Shown: positions 53,716 through 62,320 of the stretch, in pieces
Position numbering within the stretch: position 1 is the stretch's first letter
Layout: each line of letters starts with the position of its first letter
Assembly: GCA_038531745.1 (NCBI GenBank)
Contig: JBCBBJ010000002.1
Location: forward strand, 1-64,000
Length of the DNA stretch: 64,000 bases
Reading direction: 5' to 3'
Source: CALLPQ01 sp038531745
Lineage (GTDB): Bacteria > Pseudomonadota > Alphaproteobacteria > Caulobacterales > Parvularculaceae
Position numbers and translations under genes: made by a program
Notes under the pieces: model-generated
The model's database searches: none
What the model was told of the DNA's origin: nothing
Seen by the model: only the letters and a program-made list of their open reading frames with translations

Positions 53716-54900
53716 TTACTGCGTGCCAGCCGGCGCGCCGGTAAACGCGGGCGCGCTGGCAACATTGGGTGTCACATCGCCAAACATCGGCTCGTCACCA
53801 TTGGCAACGCGCTGTTCATCAATCCAGGCTTCGAATTCCGGCCGCGTTACCACCCGCACCGAAATCGGCATGAAGGCGTGGTCCTTGCCACAAATTTCCG
53901 AACACTGACCATAATAGGTTCCGGTTGCATTTGACTTGAACCAGGATTCGTTGTTTCGGCCGGGTACTGCATCCATTTTAAAGGCAAAGGCCGGCATGGC
54001 CCAGGAATGGATAACGTCAGCAGAATTGGTGATGATACGGATGGTTTCACCCACCGGTACGACCACATCATTGGTTGTAGCAAACAGCCATTTATCACCG
54101 GCCTCTTCTTTCGGCAGGAGATCAGCATAAATTTCAAATTCACCGAATTCCGGATATTCGTAATTCCAACCCCACTGCCGGCCAATGGCGTTTAGGGTTA
54201 CGGTTGGCGCTAGGGCAATCTCGCTCCGGTCTTCGCCGAACATGCCGAGAATTTTTTGCGCCCCAACCCAGGTTCGCCCACCGCGCACGATAACCGTGTC
54301 ACCGTCCACTGCCGGCTCGGTTAGACTGACGGTGACGATTTCGTCGCCCAGTCCAGTAATCCTAAAATCCTGTCCGCGCTTCAGTTTTGTTTCCTCGCCG
54401 CCACGCACAAGCCGCACATCAAGATGGCTAGCCCGCTTCACTTTGCGTTTTTCGTTAAAATCATTGGCCAACTGAAAATCCGTTTGCGAACCAGCAACAC
54501 GGATCACCGACTGTTTGCCGTCAGGGATGCGATCTTCCTTGAAAAGAAGATCAAAGGAGAAAAGGGAAATAAACAGGAGGATCACAATCGGGATCGCTGT
54601 CCACACCACTTCGATCAGGGTGTTGTGACTAAACCGGTCAGGCTTGGGATTTGATTTCTCGTTATACCGCAGCACCACCCACAGCAGCAGACCAAGCACA
54701 AACAGGCTGATGCCAGTCATGATAGGCATCATGACCCAATTATGAAAGGCGTGTACCTCATCCGCAATGGGCGAGGCCGCTTCTTGCAGCGAGATGGCTT
54801 TATCTTCGGGCAGGGCAAAGGCCGCCGATAGCGGCGTCGCGGCCAGCAGGCCAACCACGGAAAAGGCTTTTGCGAAGGCGGCGGAAACACGCTGTTTCAT
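53716..54900 (-). CDS. ctaC: Cytochrome c oxidase subunit II with large insertion
   Basis: Subunit II holds the CuA centre that takes electrons from cytochrome c. The 394-residue protein has a signal peptide, two membrane helices (about 56-78 and 98-120) and the cupredoxin domain with NAIGRQWGWNYEYP, DVIHSWAMPAFAFKMDAVPGR and the CuA ligands in GQCSEICGKDHAFMPISV. Between the second helix and the cupredoxin domain there are about 100 extra residues (about 130-233), with basic (NEKRKVKRASH) and beta-rich parts. Family members are usually 250-300 residues. An AGGACC site precedes the ATG. Confidence 0.96.
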   Translation of the reverse strand: MKQRVSAAFAKAFSVVGLLAATPLSAAFALPEDKAISLQEAASPIADEVHAFHNWVMMPIMTGISLFVLGLLLWVVLRYNEKSNPKPDRFSHNTLIEVVWTAIPIVILLFISLFSFDLLFKEDRIPDGKQSVIRVAGSQTDFQLANDFNEKRKVKRASHLDVRLVRGGEETKLKRGQDFRITGLGDEIVTVSLTEPAVDGDTVIVRGGRTWVGAQKILGMFGEDRSEIALAPTVTLNAIGRQWGWNYEYPEFGEFEIYADLLPKEEAGDKWLFATTNDVVVPVGETIRIITNSADVIHSWAMPAFAFKMDAVPGRNNESWFKSNATGTYYGQCSEICGKDHAFMPISVRVVTRPEFEAWIDEQRVANGDEPMFGDVTPNVASAPAFTGAPAGTQ

Positions 54901-55186
54901 GGGGTCCTATCTCACTCGTCAGGCCGAAATTTCTTATTGAAGGTATAGGCTTGCAGCGGACCCGTTAACAGGGGGCAAAGGCAATCCCGACTTCGGAAAA
55001 TTGTCGCAGTAAAAACGCCCTAAAGGCGCGCTCACGCTGCGCTGATCCTCGTGAATTTCGGTCCGGTTTGCCACCCCGCGGCCTGCTCGGGGGCAAAAAA
55101 GAAACCAATTCCCTTCCTCTCCTCTTCCTCAGCGGGATATGCGAGGGGTCACGGCTTGTCAAACACGCAGCACGGTAAATGTGCCA

Positions 55187-55690
55187 TCAATTGGATACGC
55201 CCCCATCAAGACGCATTTCTTTCAGGGCGGTTACCGCAGAGGGCATTTGACGGTTGATCTGAAGTGCGCGTTTATAACTTGCAATGGCATCTTCGCGGCG
55301 CCCGGCGGCACGATAGGCCTCGCCCAAACTATCACGGGCATTGGCCGATTGTGGAAATTCCCTGCAAACAATAATGTAGCGCCACCGGGTGCCACGGTTT
55401 TCAATCAGTTCAGGCGTTATCAGGTGATCGACAAGGGCGTCCGGCGGAAAGGCCATGCGCGCGGTCGGGTCGTTGGGAATGTTTCAGGCAATATCGGCCT
55501 TTCCATAAACGGCGTCCACCAGAACGGTTCCACTGAGCTGGCGCTTGTCCACATACTCCTCGATGAGCGCCTTTAAGTGACCGCTCTGGAGATGGACTGA
55601 TTGCCGGTGTTCGATCTTCGGCGCCCGATGCGCACAAGCGGATAGTGTAAACAGACCGATGGCAACAACAATTTTTCAGATAAATTTCAT
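55187..55690 (-). pseudogene. Broken exported serine hydrolase with C-terminal TPR
   Basis: From ATG 55690 one frame reads MKFI, stop (55676-55678), then KIVVAIGLFTLSACAHRAP, a lipoprotein-type signal. The next part, LKALIEEYVDKRQLSGTVLV, fits the start of a beta-lactamase-type serine hydrolase. A second stop follows at 55484-55486, then NIPNDPTAR joins abruptly to a short linker and a TPR unit (ANARDSLGEAYRAAGRREDA) before the end at 55187. The SxxK catalytic region and most of the domain are missing. Two stops and an internal deletion in one frame show decay. Confidence 0.7.
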
Positions 55691-56033
55691 CAGCACTGCC
55701 CGAAGAAACTAAAAAGGTGAAATTACAAAGATAAAATTACAACCGTAGTCGACGTAGCTGACGAGATATCCAGCCTCTGGCATCGTGTCAAACACGTCCT
55801 CTTTGTGACTGATGGGTCACTTTGACGTTGGGAAGGGGAAGTTGGGAAGTCGCCATAGGCGGAAGTAGAGCTTGTATTGATGAGCGGCCAGTTTGTCGTC
55901 GGCTCCCGCCGAAGCCGTCAGCGTCGTATTTGAGCGAGTATAGGACGCTGGTTCTGGTCTTTGCGAAACCTCGGAGACCTTGGCGCTTATACAGAAACAT
56001 GGGAACGTAAGAACAGACTTACGGAGGCACACA
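55691..56033. other. Non-coding gap before the esterase
   Basis: This 343-base stretch between the broken hydrolase gene and the esterase holds short frames only, none with a recognisable product. It looks like degraded sequence or the upstream region of the acquired esterase. The ribosome site GGAGG at 56023-56027 belongs to the esterase. Confidence 0.5.
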
Positions 56034-56927
56034 ATGCTTGGTCGTTATCTTTTTTGGAGCCTATTGATTTTTATCGGTTTAGGCATTGACACTCCAAGTA
56101 TAGCGCAAGAACCAACCATCGCTGAATTTGAAATAACAGGTAGTGAAGTCCGAACAATCGAATCAGCCGTATTGGACCGTACATATGATCTCTACAAAAA
56201 GCTGCCACCTGGGTACACGTCTCTTGAGAATGAAGACAGACAGTACCCTGTCATTTTCTTCAATGATGGTGGTTATAACTGGCTAACGGCTGTCGGTGCC
56301 ACTCGCGCTCCATTCAGTTTAGGTGGTTATGAACCGGCTATACTTATAGGGCTTTCTTACGCGAAGGGTGAACGCGGTGTTGCAAGCCGGGTTAGAGATT
56401 ATACACCGGCCGACAATCCTGAATGGACTCGATTCGAAACAGGTGGAGCGGCAGACTATCTCACTTTTCTCAAGGAGGAAGTGATCCCGTTTATTGATTC
56501 CGAATACAAGACTGACCCAGATCGCAGAACGATTGTTGGTCATAGCCTCGGCGGCCTTTTCGGTGCATATGTCTTGTTGACCGAGCAAGGATTATTTTCA
56601 GACTATATACTTTCTAGCCCTTCCCTTTGGTTTCATAACCAAGTGATCTACGACATGGAAGCCGAGATAGCTACTACCGACGCGGACATTCGAGGTCGTG
56701 TATTTATATCCGTTGGGTCCACTGAAACGCCGGACGTAAACGGCGGCAAAAATGATATGGTTGGGCAAACTAAATCGTTCGCTGAGGTATTACGTTCACG
56801 AGGCTATGATAATTTACAAGTCAAGGATGTGGTACACGAAGACGGAACTCATCTAACATCATATCCATCTGCGCTTGTTGAAGCGCTGCAATGGATGTTG
56901 CCCGGCGAGAACATTTATGGCGGTTAG
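56034..56927 (+). CDS. Exported alpha/beta-hydrolase esterase (esterase D / IroE-like)
   Basis: The 297-residue protein has a signal peptide (ending PSIAQEPT) and the fold of the COG2819-type esterases. The nucleophile is in GHSLGGLFGAY, the acid is probably in the VGSTETPDVNGG region and His in HEDGTHLTSYPSAL. Known relatives cleave siderophore esters or other acyl esters; the substrate here is unknown. GGAGG seven bases before ATG 56034 fixes the start. Two lines I counted (56101-56220) are about 45% G+C against about 62% in one tldD line, which suggests recent acquisition. Confidence 0.87.
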   Translation: MLGRYLFWSLLIFIGLGIDTPSIAQEPTIAEFEITGSEVRTIESAVLDRTYDLYKKLPPGYTSLENEDRQYPVIFFNDGGYNWLTAVGATRAPFSLGGYEPAILIGLSYAKGERGVASRVRDYTPADNPEWTRFETGGAADYLTFLKEEVIPFIDSEYKTDPDRRTIVGHSLGGLFGAYVLLTEQGLFSDYILSSPSLWFHNQVIYDMEAEIATTDADIRGRVFISVGSTETPDVNGGKNDMVGQTKSFAEVLRSRGYDNLQVKDVVHEDGTHLTSYPSALVEALQWMLPGENIYGG

Positions 56928-57126
56928 CCATAAGCGACCGTTTTAGGGCGTTTTAAGTCGCGCCGCCTAGGCAAGACCCTTCCAGTTTTCGGACGTTGGA
57001 TTGAGAATGCGCGATGACTGGTCTGGGCCACCCGCTGCCAACAACGCCCCGTCGTTTGCCTATCGTCAGGCATAATCCTTCCGGAGGGCGCTTGCAGATC
57101 GGGGCGCGTGGCTCTACCTCTGATAT

Positions 57127-58545
57127 ATGGACAAATCTCTTTTCTTCTCCCGCACTGACCTTGACCCCCGCCGGACACAGCAGCTTGTGGATGACGTGTT
57201 ACATGGCGCCGAGGACGGCGAGCTCTATCTGGAGCACGCCCAGTCGGAGGCGTTCGTATTCGACGATAATCGGCTAAAAACAGCCAGCTTTGACGTGGCG
57301 CAGGGCTTTGGTTTGCGCGCGGTGACCGGGGAAACCACCGGCTTTGCCCACGCATCGGACCCGTCTGAACCGGCGATGAAGCGGGCCGCCGATGCGGTTG
57401 GGGCGATCCGCACGGGCAAAGACGTCACCTTCGGCGATGGGCCCGCCCGCACCAACCAGCAGCTTTACACCGATGACAATCCGCTGAGCGCGATGGCGTT
57501 TGGCGCAAAGACAAAATTGCTCGAAGACATCAATGCCTATGCCCGCGATAAGGATGAGCGGGTGCGCCAGGTGAGTTGCTCGCTCACCGGCGAATGGTCG
57601 GTTGTAGAGATTATGCGGCCCGGCGGCGAGGTTGTGCGTGATGTGCGCCCTCTTGTGCGGTTGAATGTGTCGGTGACGGCAGGCATTGGCGACCGACAAG
57701 AAACAGGCTCCCACGGGGTCGGCGGGCGCGAAGGCTATGCCCGGTTTATTGATCCGGGCGCGTGGCAAACCCAAGTTGATGAGGCCTTGCGCCAGGCATT
57801 GGTCAATCTTGAAGCTGAACCGGCCCCAGCGGGCGAAATGGAAGTGGTATTGGGCCCCGGCTGGACCGGCGTTCTCCTTCACGAAGCGGTGGGCCATGGC
57901 CTGGAGGGTGATTTTAACCGCAAGGAAACGTCGGCCTTTGCCGGCCGCATTGGCGAACGCGTGGCCGCGCCCGGTGTTACCGTTATCGACGATGGTACCA
58001 TCGCTGACCGGCGCGGCTCCCTGACCGTTGATGATGAGGGCACACCCACATCCCGGACCGTGTTGATCGAGGACGGCATCCTCAAAGGGTATATGCAGGA
58101 CCGAATGAACGCCCGCCTGATGGGCGTTGCCGCAACCGGCAATGGGCGCCGTGAAAGCTTTGCCCACGCACCCATGCCAAGGATGACGAACACCTTTATG
58201 TTGGGTGGTGACAAGGATCCTGCCGAAATCCTCAGTACCGTGAAAGACGGGATTTACGCGGTCAATTTTTCCGGCGGACAGGTGGACATCACCTCCGGCA
58301 AATTCGTCTTTAATTGCACCGAAGCGTACCGTGTGCAGAACGGTAAAGTGGGCGCACCCCTAAAAAATGTGGCGCTCATCGGTGATGGGCCAAGTGTGAT
58401 GACCCGCGTTTCGATGATCGGCAATGACTTTACCCTCGACCCCGGTATCGGGGTTTGCGGTAAAGCGGGCCAAGGCGTGCCCGTGGGCGTTGGTCAGCCA
58501 ACAATTAAAATCGACGCGCTCACCGTTGGCGGTGCCGGGGTTTAG
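57127..58545 (+). CDS. tldD: Metalloprotease TldD
   Basis: TldD with TldE forms a zinc protease that degrades unfolded peptides and, in some bacteria, matures microcins or regulates gyrase poisons. The 472-residue protein has the metal-binding HEAVGHGLEGD motif and the family C-terminal pattern FNCTEAYRVQNGKVGAPLKN with GVCGKAGQGVPVGVGQPTIKID. No tldE (pmbA) is nearby. Its stop overlaps the convergent beta-helix gene by four bases. Confidence 0.96.
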   Translation: MDKSLFFSRTDLDPRRTQQLVDDVLHGAEDGELYLEHAQSEAFVFDDNRLKTASFDVAQGFGLRAVTGETTGFAHASDPSEPAMKRAADAVGAIRTGKDVTFGDGPARTNQQLYTDDNPLSAMAFGAKTKLLEDINAYARDKDERVRQVSCSLTGEWSVVEIMRPGGEVVRDVRPLVRLNVSVTAGIGDRQETGSHGVGGREGYARFIDPGAWQTQVDEALRQALVNLEAEPAPAGEMEVVLGPGWTGVLLHEAVGHGLEGDFNRKETSAFAGRIGERVAAPGVTVIDDGTIADRRGSLTVDDEGTPTSRTVLIEDGILKGYMQDRMNARLMGVAATGNGRRESFAHAPMPRMTNTFMLGGDKDPAEILSTVKDGIYAVNFSGGQVDITSGKFVFNCTEAYRVQNGKVGAPLKNVALIGDGPSVMTRVSMIGNDFTLDPGIGVCGKAGQGVPVGVGQPTIKIDALTVGGAGV

Positions 58546-59741
58546 TAGGTCTGTTGTTCCGACAAGGCGGCATTGCGGCACGCTTGCCCTTGAGCAAATT
58601 GGCGCAATAGACGGCTGATCTTGACACCGTCCCCGGCGCGCAATTCATTCCCACACGCCGTGATTGCTTTTTGCGACTGGTCATCCGTTACAATGGATGA
58701 TGCCCGCGGGTGGTAGATGGTGACCGTATTCTCCCGAAAGTGAAACGCACCAAGAGGACCGGGGGTCTTGTTGTTTTGCGTTTGCATGGACGCATAGGTG
58801 AACATATTGCGGTTATCCTCACCATCCGTAGCTGGATAATACTCGATTATATTGTCCTGCACCGTCACATCACCACCATTGGGCGTGTCGATGATATAGG
58901 TGATTTCCTCATCGGCATTGGAAAAGAAAGACCCTGTCACAAGCGTTTCCCGCGCGAGGCTTTTGATATGGTGGCCATTATTCTTTGTATTGACGAAGCG
59001 GCTATTGCGCACGCTTAACCGGTCGCCACGGGAGAAATAGATTGCATGGGCCAATTCGCCGATGCTTTCTCCGTTACGCTCGAACAGGCTATTTTCAACG
59101 ATCAGCTCACCAGCATGGTAATGGGGGGATAAAGGCACTTGCTCCACCACGCTGGTATACAGAATACCATTCTGATTATTGATAAACCGGCAATTGCGGA
59201 CCAGCAGTTTGGTGCCCTGGGGGCGCAGGGCAGCACCGTTATTGCTATACCCCACAGCATTACGGAAGGTCAGGTTTTCTACGGTCAGCGTTATGTTGGC
59301 GGGAAATGACTTTTGATGTTTCGCCTCCCGGGAAACGATGAGCCCTTTGGCAAGCTTCTCCGCATAGGGACTACCGGCCCAATCAATAATTGTCTTTGAC
59401 GGATCGGGATCACCCCCGCGAAGGGTTAAGTCCTGATTGACCTTCAGATCAATCACATCCCCCTCATAGTGAAAGAACCGGTCAACATTATAAGTGCTCG
59501 GCACCTTGAGCGTATAGACACCGGGGTCGAGCGTGATGATGTCCCCCGGCCGCGCGTGCATGACGCGGTATTTTAGGCGCAAACCATTTTTCACCGCCTC
59601 GCTTTCCCCGGCGAGGGAGCCGGAAAGAACCCGCTCCAACGCGGCCAGCGTATCATCACCGTGCTCATGCGCCGACGCCGCCGATGTACAGAGGGGCACG
59701 CTAATCAGTGTAAGGATATAAATAAGGACAATTCGCATCAT
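58542..59741 (-). CDS. Exported right-handed beta-helix protein
   Basis: The 399-residue protein has a signal peptide (LTLISVPLCTSAASAHEHGD) and then many short repeated turns of the parallel beta-helix kind, for example LTVENLTFRN, LLVRNCRFINNQNGILY, LIVENSLFERNGESI and LSVRNSRFVNTKNNGHHIKSL. An Asp-rich early part (PGDIITLDPGVYTL) resembles the start of pectate-lyase-like and periplasmic copper-binding (NosD) folds. Catalytic residues cannot be pointed out. It is likely a periplasmic or secreted carbohydrate-active or structural protein. Confidence 0.85.
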   Translation of the reverse strand: MMRIVLIYILTLISVPLCTSAASAHEHGDDTLAALERVLSGSLAGESEAVKNGLRLKYRVMHARPGDIITLDPGVYTLKVPSTYNVDRFFHYEGDVIDLKVNQDLTLRGGDPDPSKTIIDWAGSPYAEKLAKGLIVSREAKHQKSFPANITLTVENLTFRNAVGYSNNGAALRPQGTKLLVRNCRFINNQNGILYTSVVEQVPLSPHYHAGELIVENSLFERNGESIGELAHAIYFSRGDRLSVRNSRFVNTKNNGHHIKSLARETLVTGSFFSNADEEITYIIDTPNGGDVTVQDNIIEYYPATDGEDNRNMFTYASMQTQNNKTPGPLGAFHFRENTVTIYHPRASSIVTDDQSQKAITACGNELRAGDGVKISRLLRQFAQGQACRNAALSEQQTY

Positions 59742-59774
59742 TATTCAACACACTCCGGCGGCGAGGGTATCGTT

Positions 59775-60404
59775 CTAGCCTTCAACATCCATACCATAAC
59801 GCACCGGGCCCGGTCTGTCCCCAGCCCTGTGATCCGTGCCCGCCGCGGTCCGTGCGCCTTCACCCCCGGTCAGCCCAAAGCTCGCCATTATTTCGTAAAC
59901 CGTATCGTCTTTGCCGCGCAGACTTTCGAAGATATGGAAGGCTCCCACGGGAAATGGCCCAAACCGGAACAAGCCATGGCTGGCCGCAAAACGGTTAACA
60001 CTGCCAGGATCCGCCCCGCGAACCGACGCCAATGTCACATGCGGGGCAAATCGGCGTCCATCGAGGGTGATCCCCTCACGGCGCAAGGCGTGGCTGATCT
60101 TTTTTTGCAGGCTGATTAATTCGGGCGCGGGGGCCGGGTCTAGCCCCACCCAAAGGGTGCGCGGCTCAGCCCCACCAAACAACTGGACCCCGCCGAGCGT
60201 CAACTCAAAGGCCGGCGCCTCGATCTCTGACAGGATGCGCATCACATCACCCTGTGACGGGCCATCAACCTCCCCCAAAAAAGCCAGCGTCAGGTGAAAG
60301 CCCTCGGGATCACGCCAATGGGCACCATCAAGACCCCATTGCAGTTGCGACAGGGCATCTTTTGCCAACGCGGGCAAATCAAGGGCAATAAACACTCGGG
60401 ACAT
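59775..60404 (-). CDS. thpR: RNA 2',3'-cyclic phosphodiesterase (LigT/ThpR)
   Basis: A 2H-phosphoesterase that opens 2',3'-cyclic phosphates on RNA. The protein of about 209 residues shows the two catalytic HxTx motifs, FHLTLAFLG and APHVTLASV, and starts MSRVFIALDLP as in the family. The last 30 residues are an Ala/Gly/Arg-rich extra tail. ATG 60404 is chosen because the family start lies there; the frame is open to 60446. Confidence 0.93.
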   Translation of the reverse strand: MSRVFIALDLPALAKDALSQLQWGLDGAHWRDPEGFHLTLAFLGEVDGPSQGDVMRILSEIEAPAFELTLGGVQLFGGAEPRTLWVGLDPAPAPELISLQKKISHALRREGITLDGRRFAPHVTLASVRGADPGSVNRFAASHGLFRFGPFPVGAFHIFESLRGKDDTVYEIMASFGLTGGEGARTAAGTDHRAGDRPGPVRYGMDVEG

Positions 60405-60446
60405 GCGGTGGAGGTTAAGCCACGAGGACGCCCGCTTCAATATCAC

Positions 60447-61208
60447 TCATACATCAATATCGTGGGTGCTGAGCGTAGCGGCGACAGTATCGCGCAAATC
60501 GGCAGTATTGGCCATGAGGGACACAATAATCTTTCTACAGATTTCATGGTGCGCAATATTATAATTCAGTGCCCGCATCAGGACTGCGTCCTCCCGAAGG
60601 GTTCTCGCCACCACTTCAACCGAGCCGAGATCACTCGGCGGCTGGCAGGGCTCATAGCTGACAAAATCCGGCGCGCAAACGGGTGACGTCAAATAAGACT
60701 GGATCGTGTGGGGAATTATACCGCGCACCATTTGGCGAAAAGGGGGTTCACTGTCCAAGACGTTCATACTGCCATCGGCAGCATAGTAATTGACCAGCCG
60801 GTCGCGCAAATCCTGATCCCGGATCAGAGCCAACCCGCCCGCATTCACCATATCGGTATAGGTTGCGTCGCGAATTTCCGGCGGCAAAATTCCGCTGATG
60901 GCATATTGCGCCCTGATCATTTTCCACGCCGATGCCACGTCATCGCCGGACATACCCAGTGCCTCCGGCGCCAGCGAAAGTTGGGCATTAATCACCTCTA
61001 GCCGCAGATCATACATCGTAAAATCAGCAGATAAATCCGCATGCAGACGGGTCAGATAGCTCACTTCTGCCTTGCGTTCAGCGCGCGCCTCATTCCAGTT
61101 ACCCAGCTGAAGGCCGACAAAGACACCTGTCACCACGATGATGAAATCGAGCGCCACCGCGGTCCAGTTTTGCTCCCGCACATGGTCACTTAGTCTGCGT
61201 AGTAACAT
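60447..61208 (-). CDS. Membrane-anchored unknown (DUF6090-like)
   Basis: The 253-residue protein has a short basic N-terminus, one membrane helix (TAVALDFIIVVTGVFVGLQL) directly followed by the NWNEARAER motif, and a helical C-terminal domain rich in charged residues. This head (helix plus GxQxxNWNE) is shared by a widespread group of bacterial proteins of unknown role, which I associate with DUF6090. It contains a Cys-rich piece (SPVCAPDFVSYEPCQPP). The function is unknown. It lies upstream of thpR and divergent from gluQ. Confidence 0.75.
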   Translation of the reverse strand: MLLRRLSDHVREQNWTAVALDFIIVVTGVFVGLQLGNWNEARAERKAEVSYLTRLHADLSADFTMYDLRLEVINAQLSLAPEALGMSGDDVASAWKMIRAQYAISGILPPEIRDATYTDMVNAGGLALIRDQDLRDRLVNYYAADGSMNVLDSEPPFRQMVRGIIPHTIQSYLTSPVCAPDFVSYEPCQPPSDLGSVEVVARTLREDAVLMRALNYNIAHHEICRKIIVSLMANTADLRDTVAATLSTHDIDV

Positions 61209-61363
61209 GGTCTCACGCGCCCCTTTGGCCCTTGATTAGTGCATATTGCGGGGCCACCAGCATATAGCATAGCGTGATCCCGTGGCAAAAGAATGAACAG
61301 AACACGCCTTTCAATGACGACAGGAGCCGCAGACTGTCCGTAATATCGCCAATGCCCCCTCCC

Positions 61364-62281
61364 ATGAAAACGCCGCCCTCTTTTATCACCCGGTTCGCCC
61401 CCTCGCCCACGGGTTATCTGCATTTGGGGCATGCCTTTGCCGCCCGGTTTGCGTTTGAGGCGGCGCGGGCAGTCGGCGGGGTTTGTCACTTACGTATCGA
61501 AGATACCGACCGCACGCGGTGTAAGCCCGCCTTTGACGCGGCGATTGCAGATGATTTGCACTGGCTCGGGTTTTCATGGCCGGAGCCTGTGCGCCGTCAG
61601 TCGGATCACCGCGCTGACTATGACAAGGCGCTTACCCGGCTTCACGCGATGGGTCTTGTCTATCGATGTTTTAAGACCCGCAAAGAGGTTATCGAGGCGA
61701 TTGACCGAGCACCGCATTTACCGCTTACCAAGGGAGATACCGCGACCGCCCCGCAAAAGCCGCCATTCACTGGCGGCCCCATAACCACCGGGGAGGAGAT
61801 GGACCTGATGGCCGAGGGTAAGCCTTATGCCTGGCGTCTTTCCATGGCGCGCTGCCGCGATCATCTGGGGGCGGATTGGTCTCGTCTGGCGTTCCGGGAA
61901 GAAAAGCTGTCTTCAGATCAGGGACTAAAGACGCAGATCATTACGGTCGTGCCCGATCTGTTTGGCGACGAAATCATCGCACGCAAGGATACCCATACGA
62001 GTTATCATCTGGCGTGTGTCCATGATGATGCCCACCAAAATATTTCTCATGTGGTGCGGGGCAATGATCTTTTTGCTGTGACGCACCTCCATGTGGTGCT
62101 GCAAACACTGTTGGGATATCCAACGCCAATTTACCGGCACCACCCTCTCCTCACTGATGACCATGGCGAGCGATTGGCGAAACGCAACCAGTCGGTCACC
62201 CTGCGCCATTTGCGGGAGATGGGGAAAACACCGGAAGACATCTTTGCACGGATCGATGAGATGACGGCCCATCGCGGCTGA
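61364..62281 (+). CDS. gluQ: Glutamyl-Q tRNA(Asp) synthetase
   Basis: GluQRS is a shortened glutamyl-tRNA synthetase that attaches glutamate to queuosine 34 of tRNA-Asp. The 305-residue protein has the class I HIGH-region RFAPSPTGYLHLGHAF, the LRIEDTDRTRC segment and the KMSKS-equivalent as RLAKRNQSVTL, and lacks the anticodon-binding domain, which distinguishes it from GltX. Zinc ligand cysteines of E. coli GluQRS are not evident. ATGs at 61352 and 61364 are both possible. Confidence 0.93.
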   Translation: MKTPPSFITRFAPSPTGYLHLGHAFAARFAFEAARAVGGVCHLRIEDTDRTRCKPAFDAAIADDLHWLGFSWPEPVRRQSDHRADYDKALTRLHAMGLVYRCFKTRKEVIEAIDRAPHLPLTKGDTATAPQKPPFTGGPITTGEEMDLMAEGKPYAWRLSMARCRDHLGADWSRLAFREEKLSSDQGLKTQIITVVPDLFGDEIIARKDTHTSYHLACVHDDAHQNISHVVRGNDLFAVTHLHVVLQTLLGYPTPIYRHHPLLTDDHGERLAKRNQSVTLRHLREMGKTPEDIFARIDEMTAHRG

Positions 62282-62320
62282 CCAGGCGGCAGTAACCGCC
62301 CGGTTTATTGATATCGCTAA

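Noticed and set aside
55139..55576. Plus-strand frame near the cta promoter region
   Set aside because: It overlaps the TPR-coding remnant on the other strand and shows no recognisable product.
55788..56032. Short minus-strand frames upstream of the esterase that might be transposase remnants
   Set aside because: No transposase motif or terminal inverted repeats could be seen.
57274..58167. Minus-strand frame of nearly 300 codons
   Set aside because: It lies opposite tldD, whose motifs are complete.
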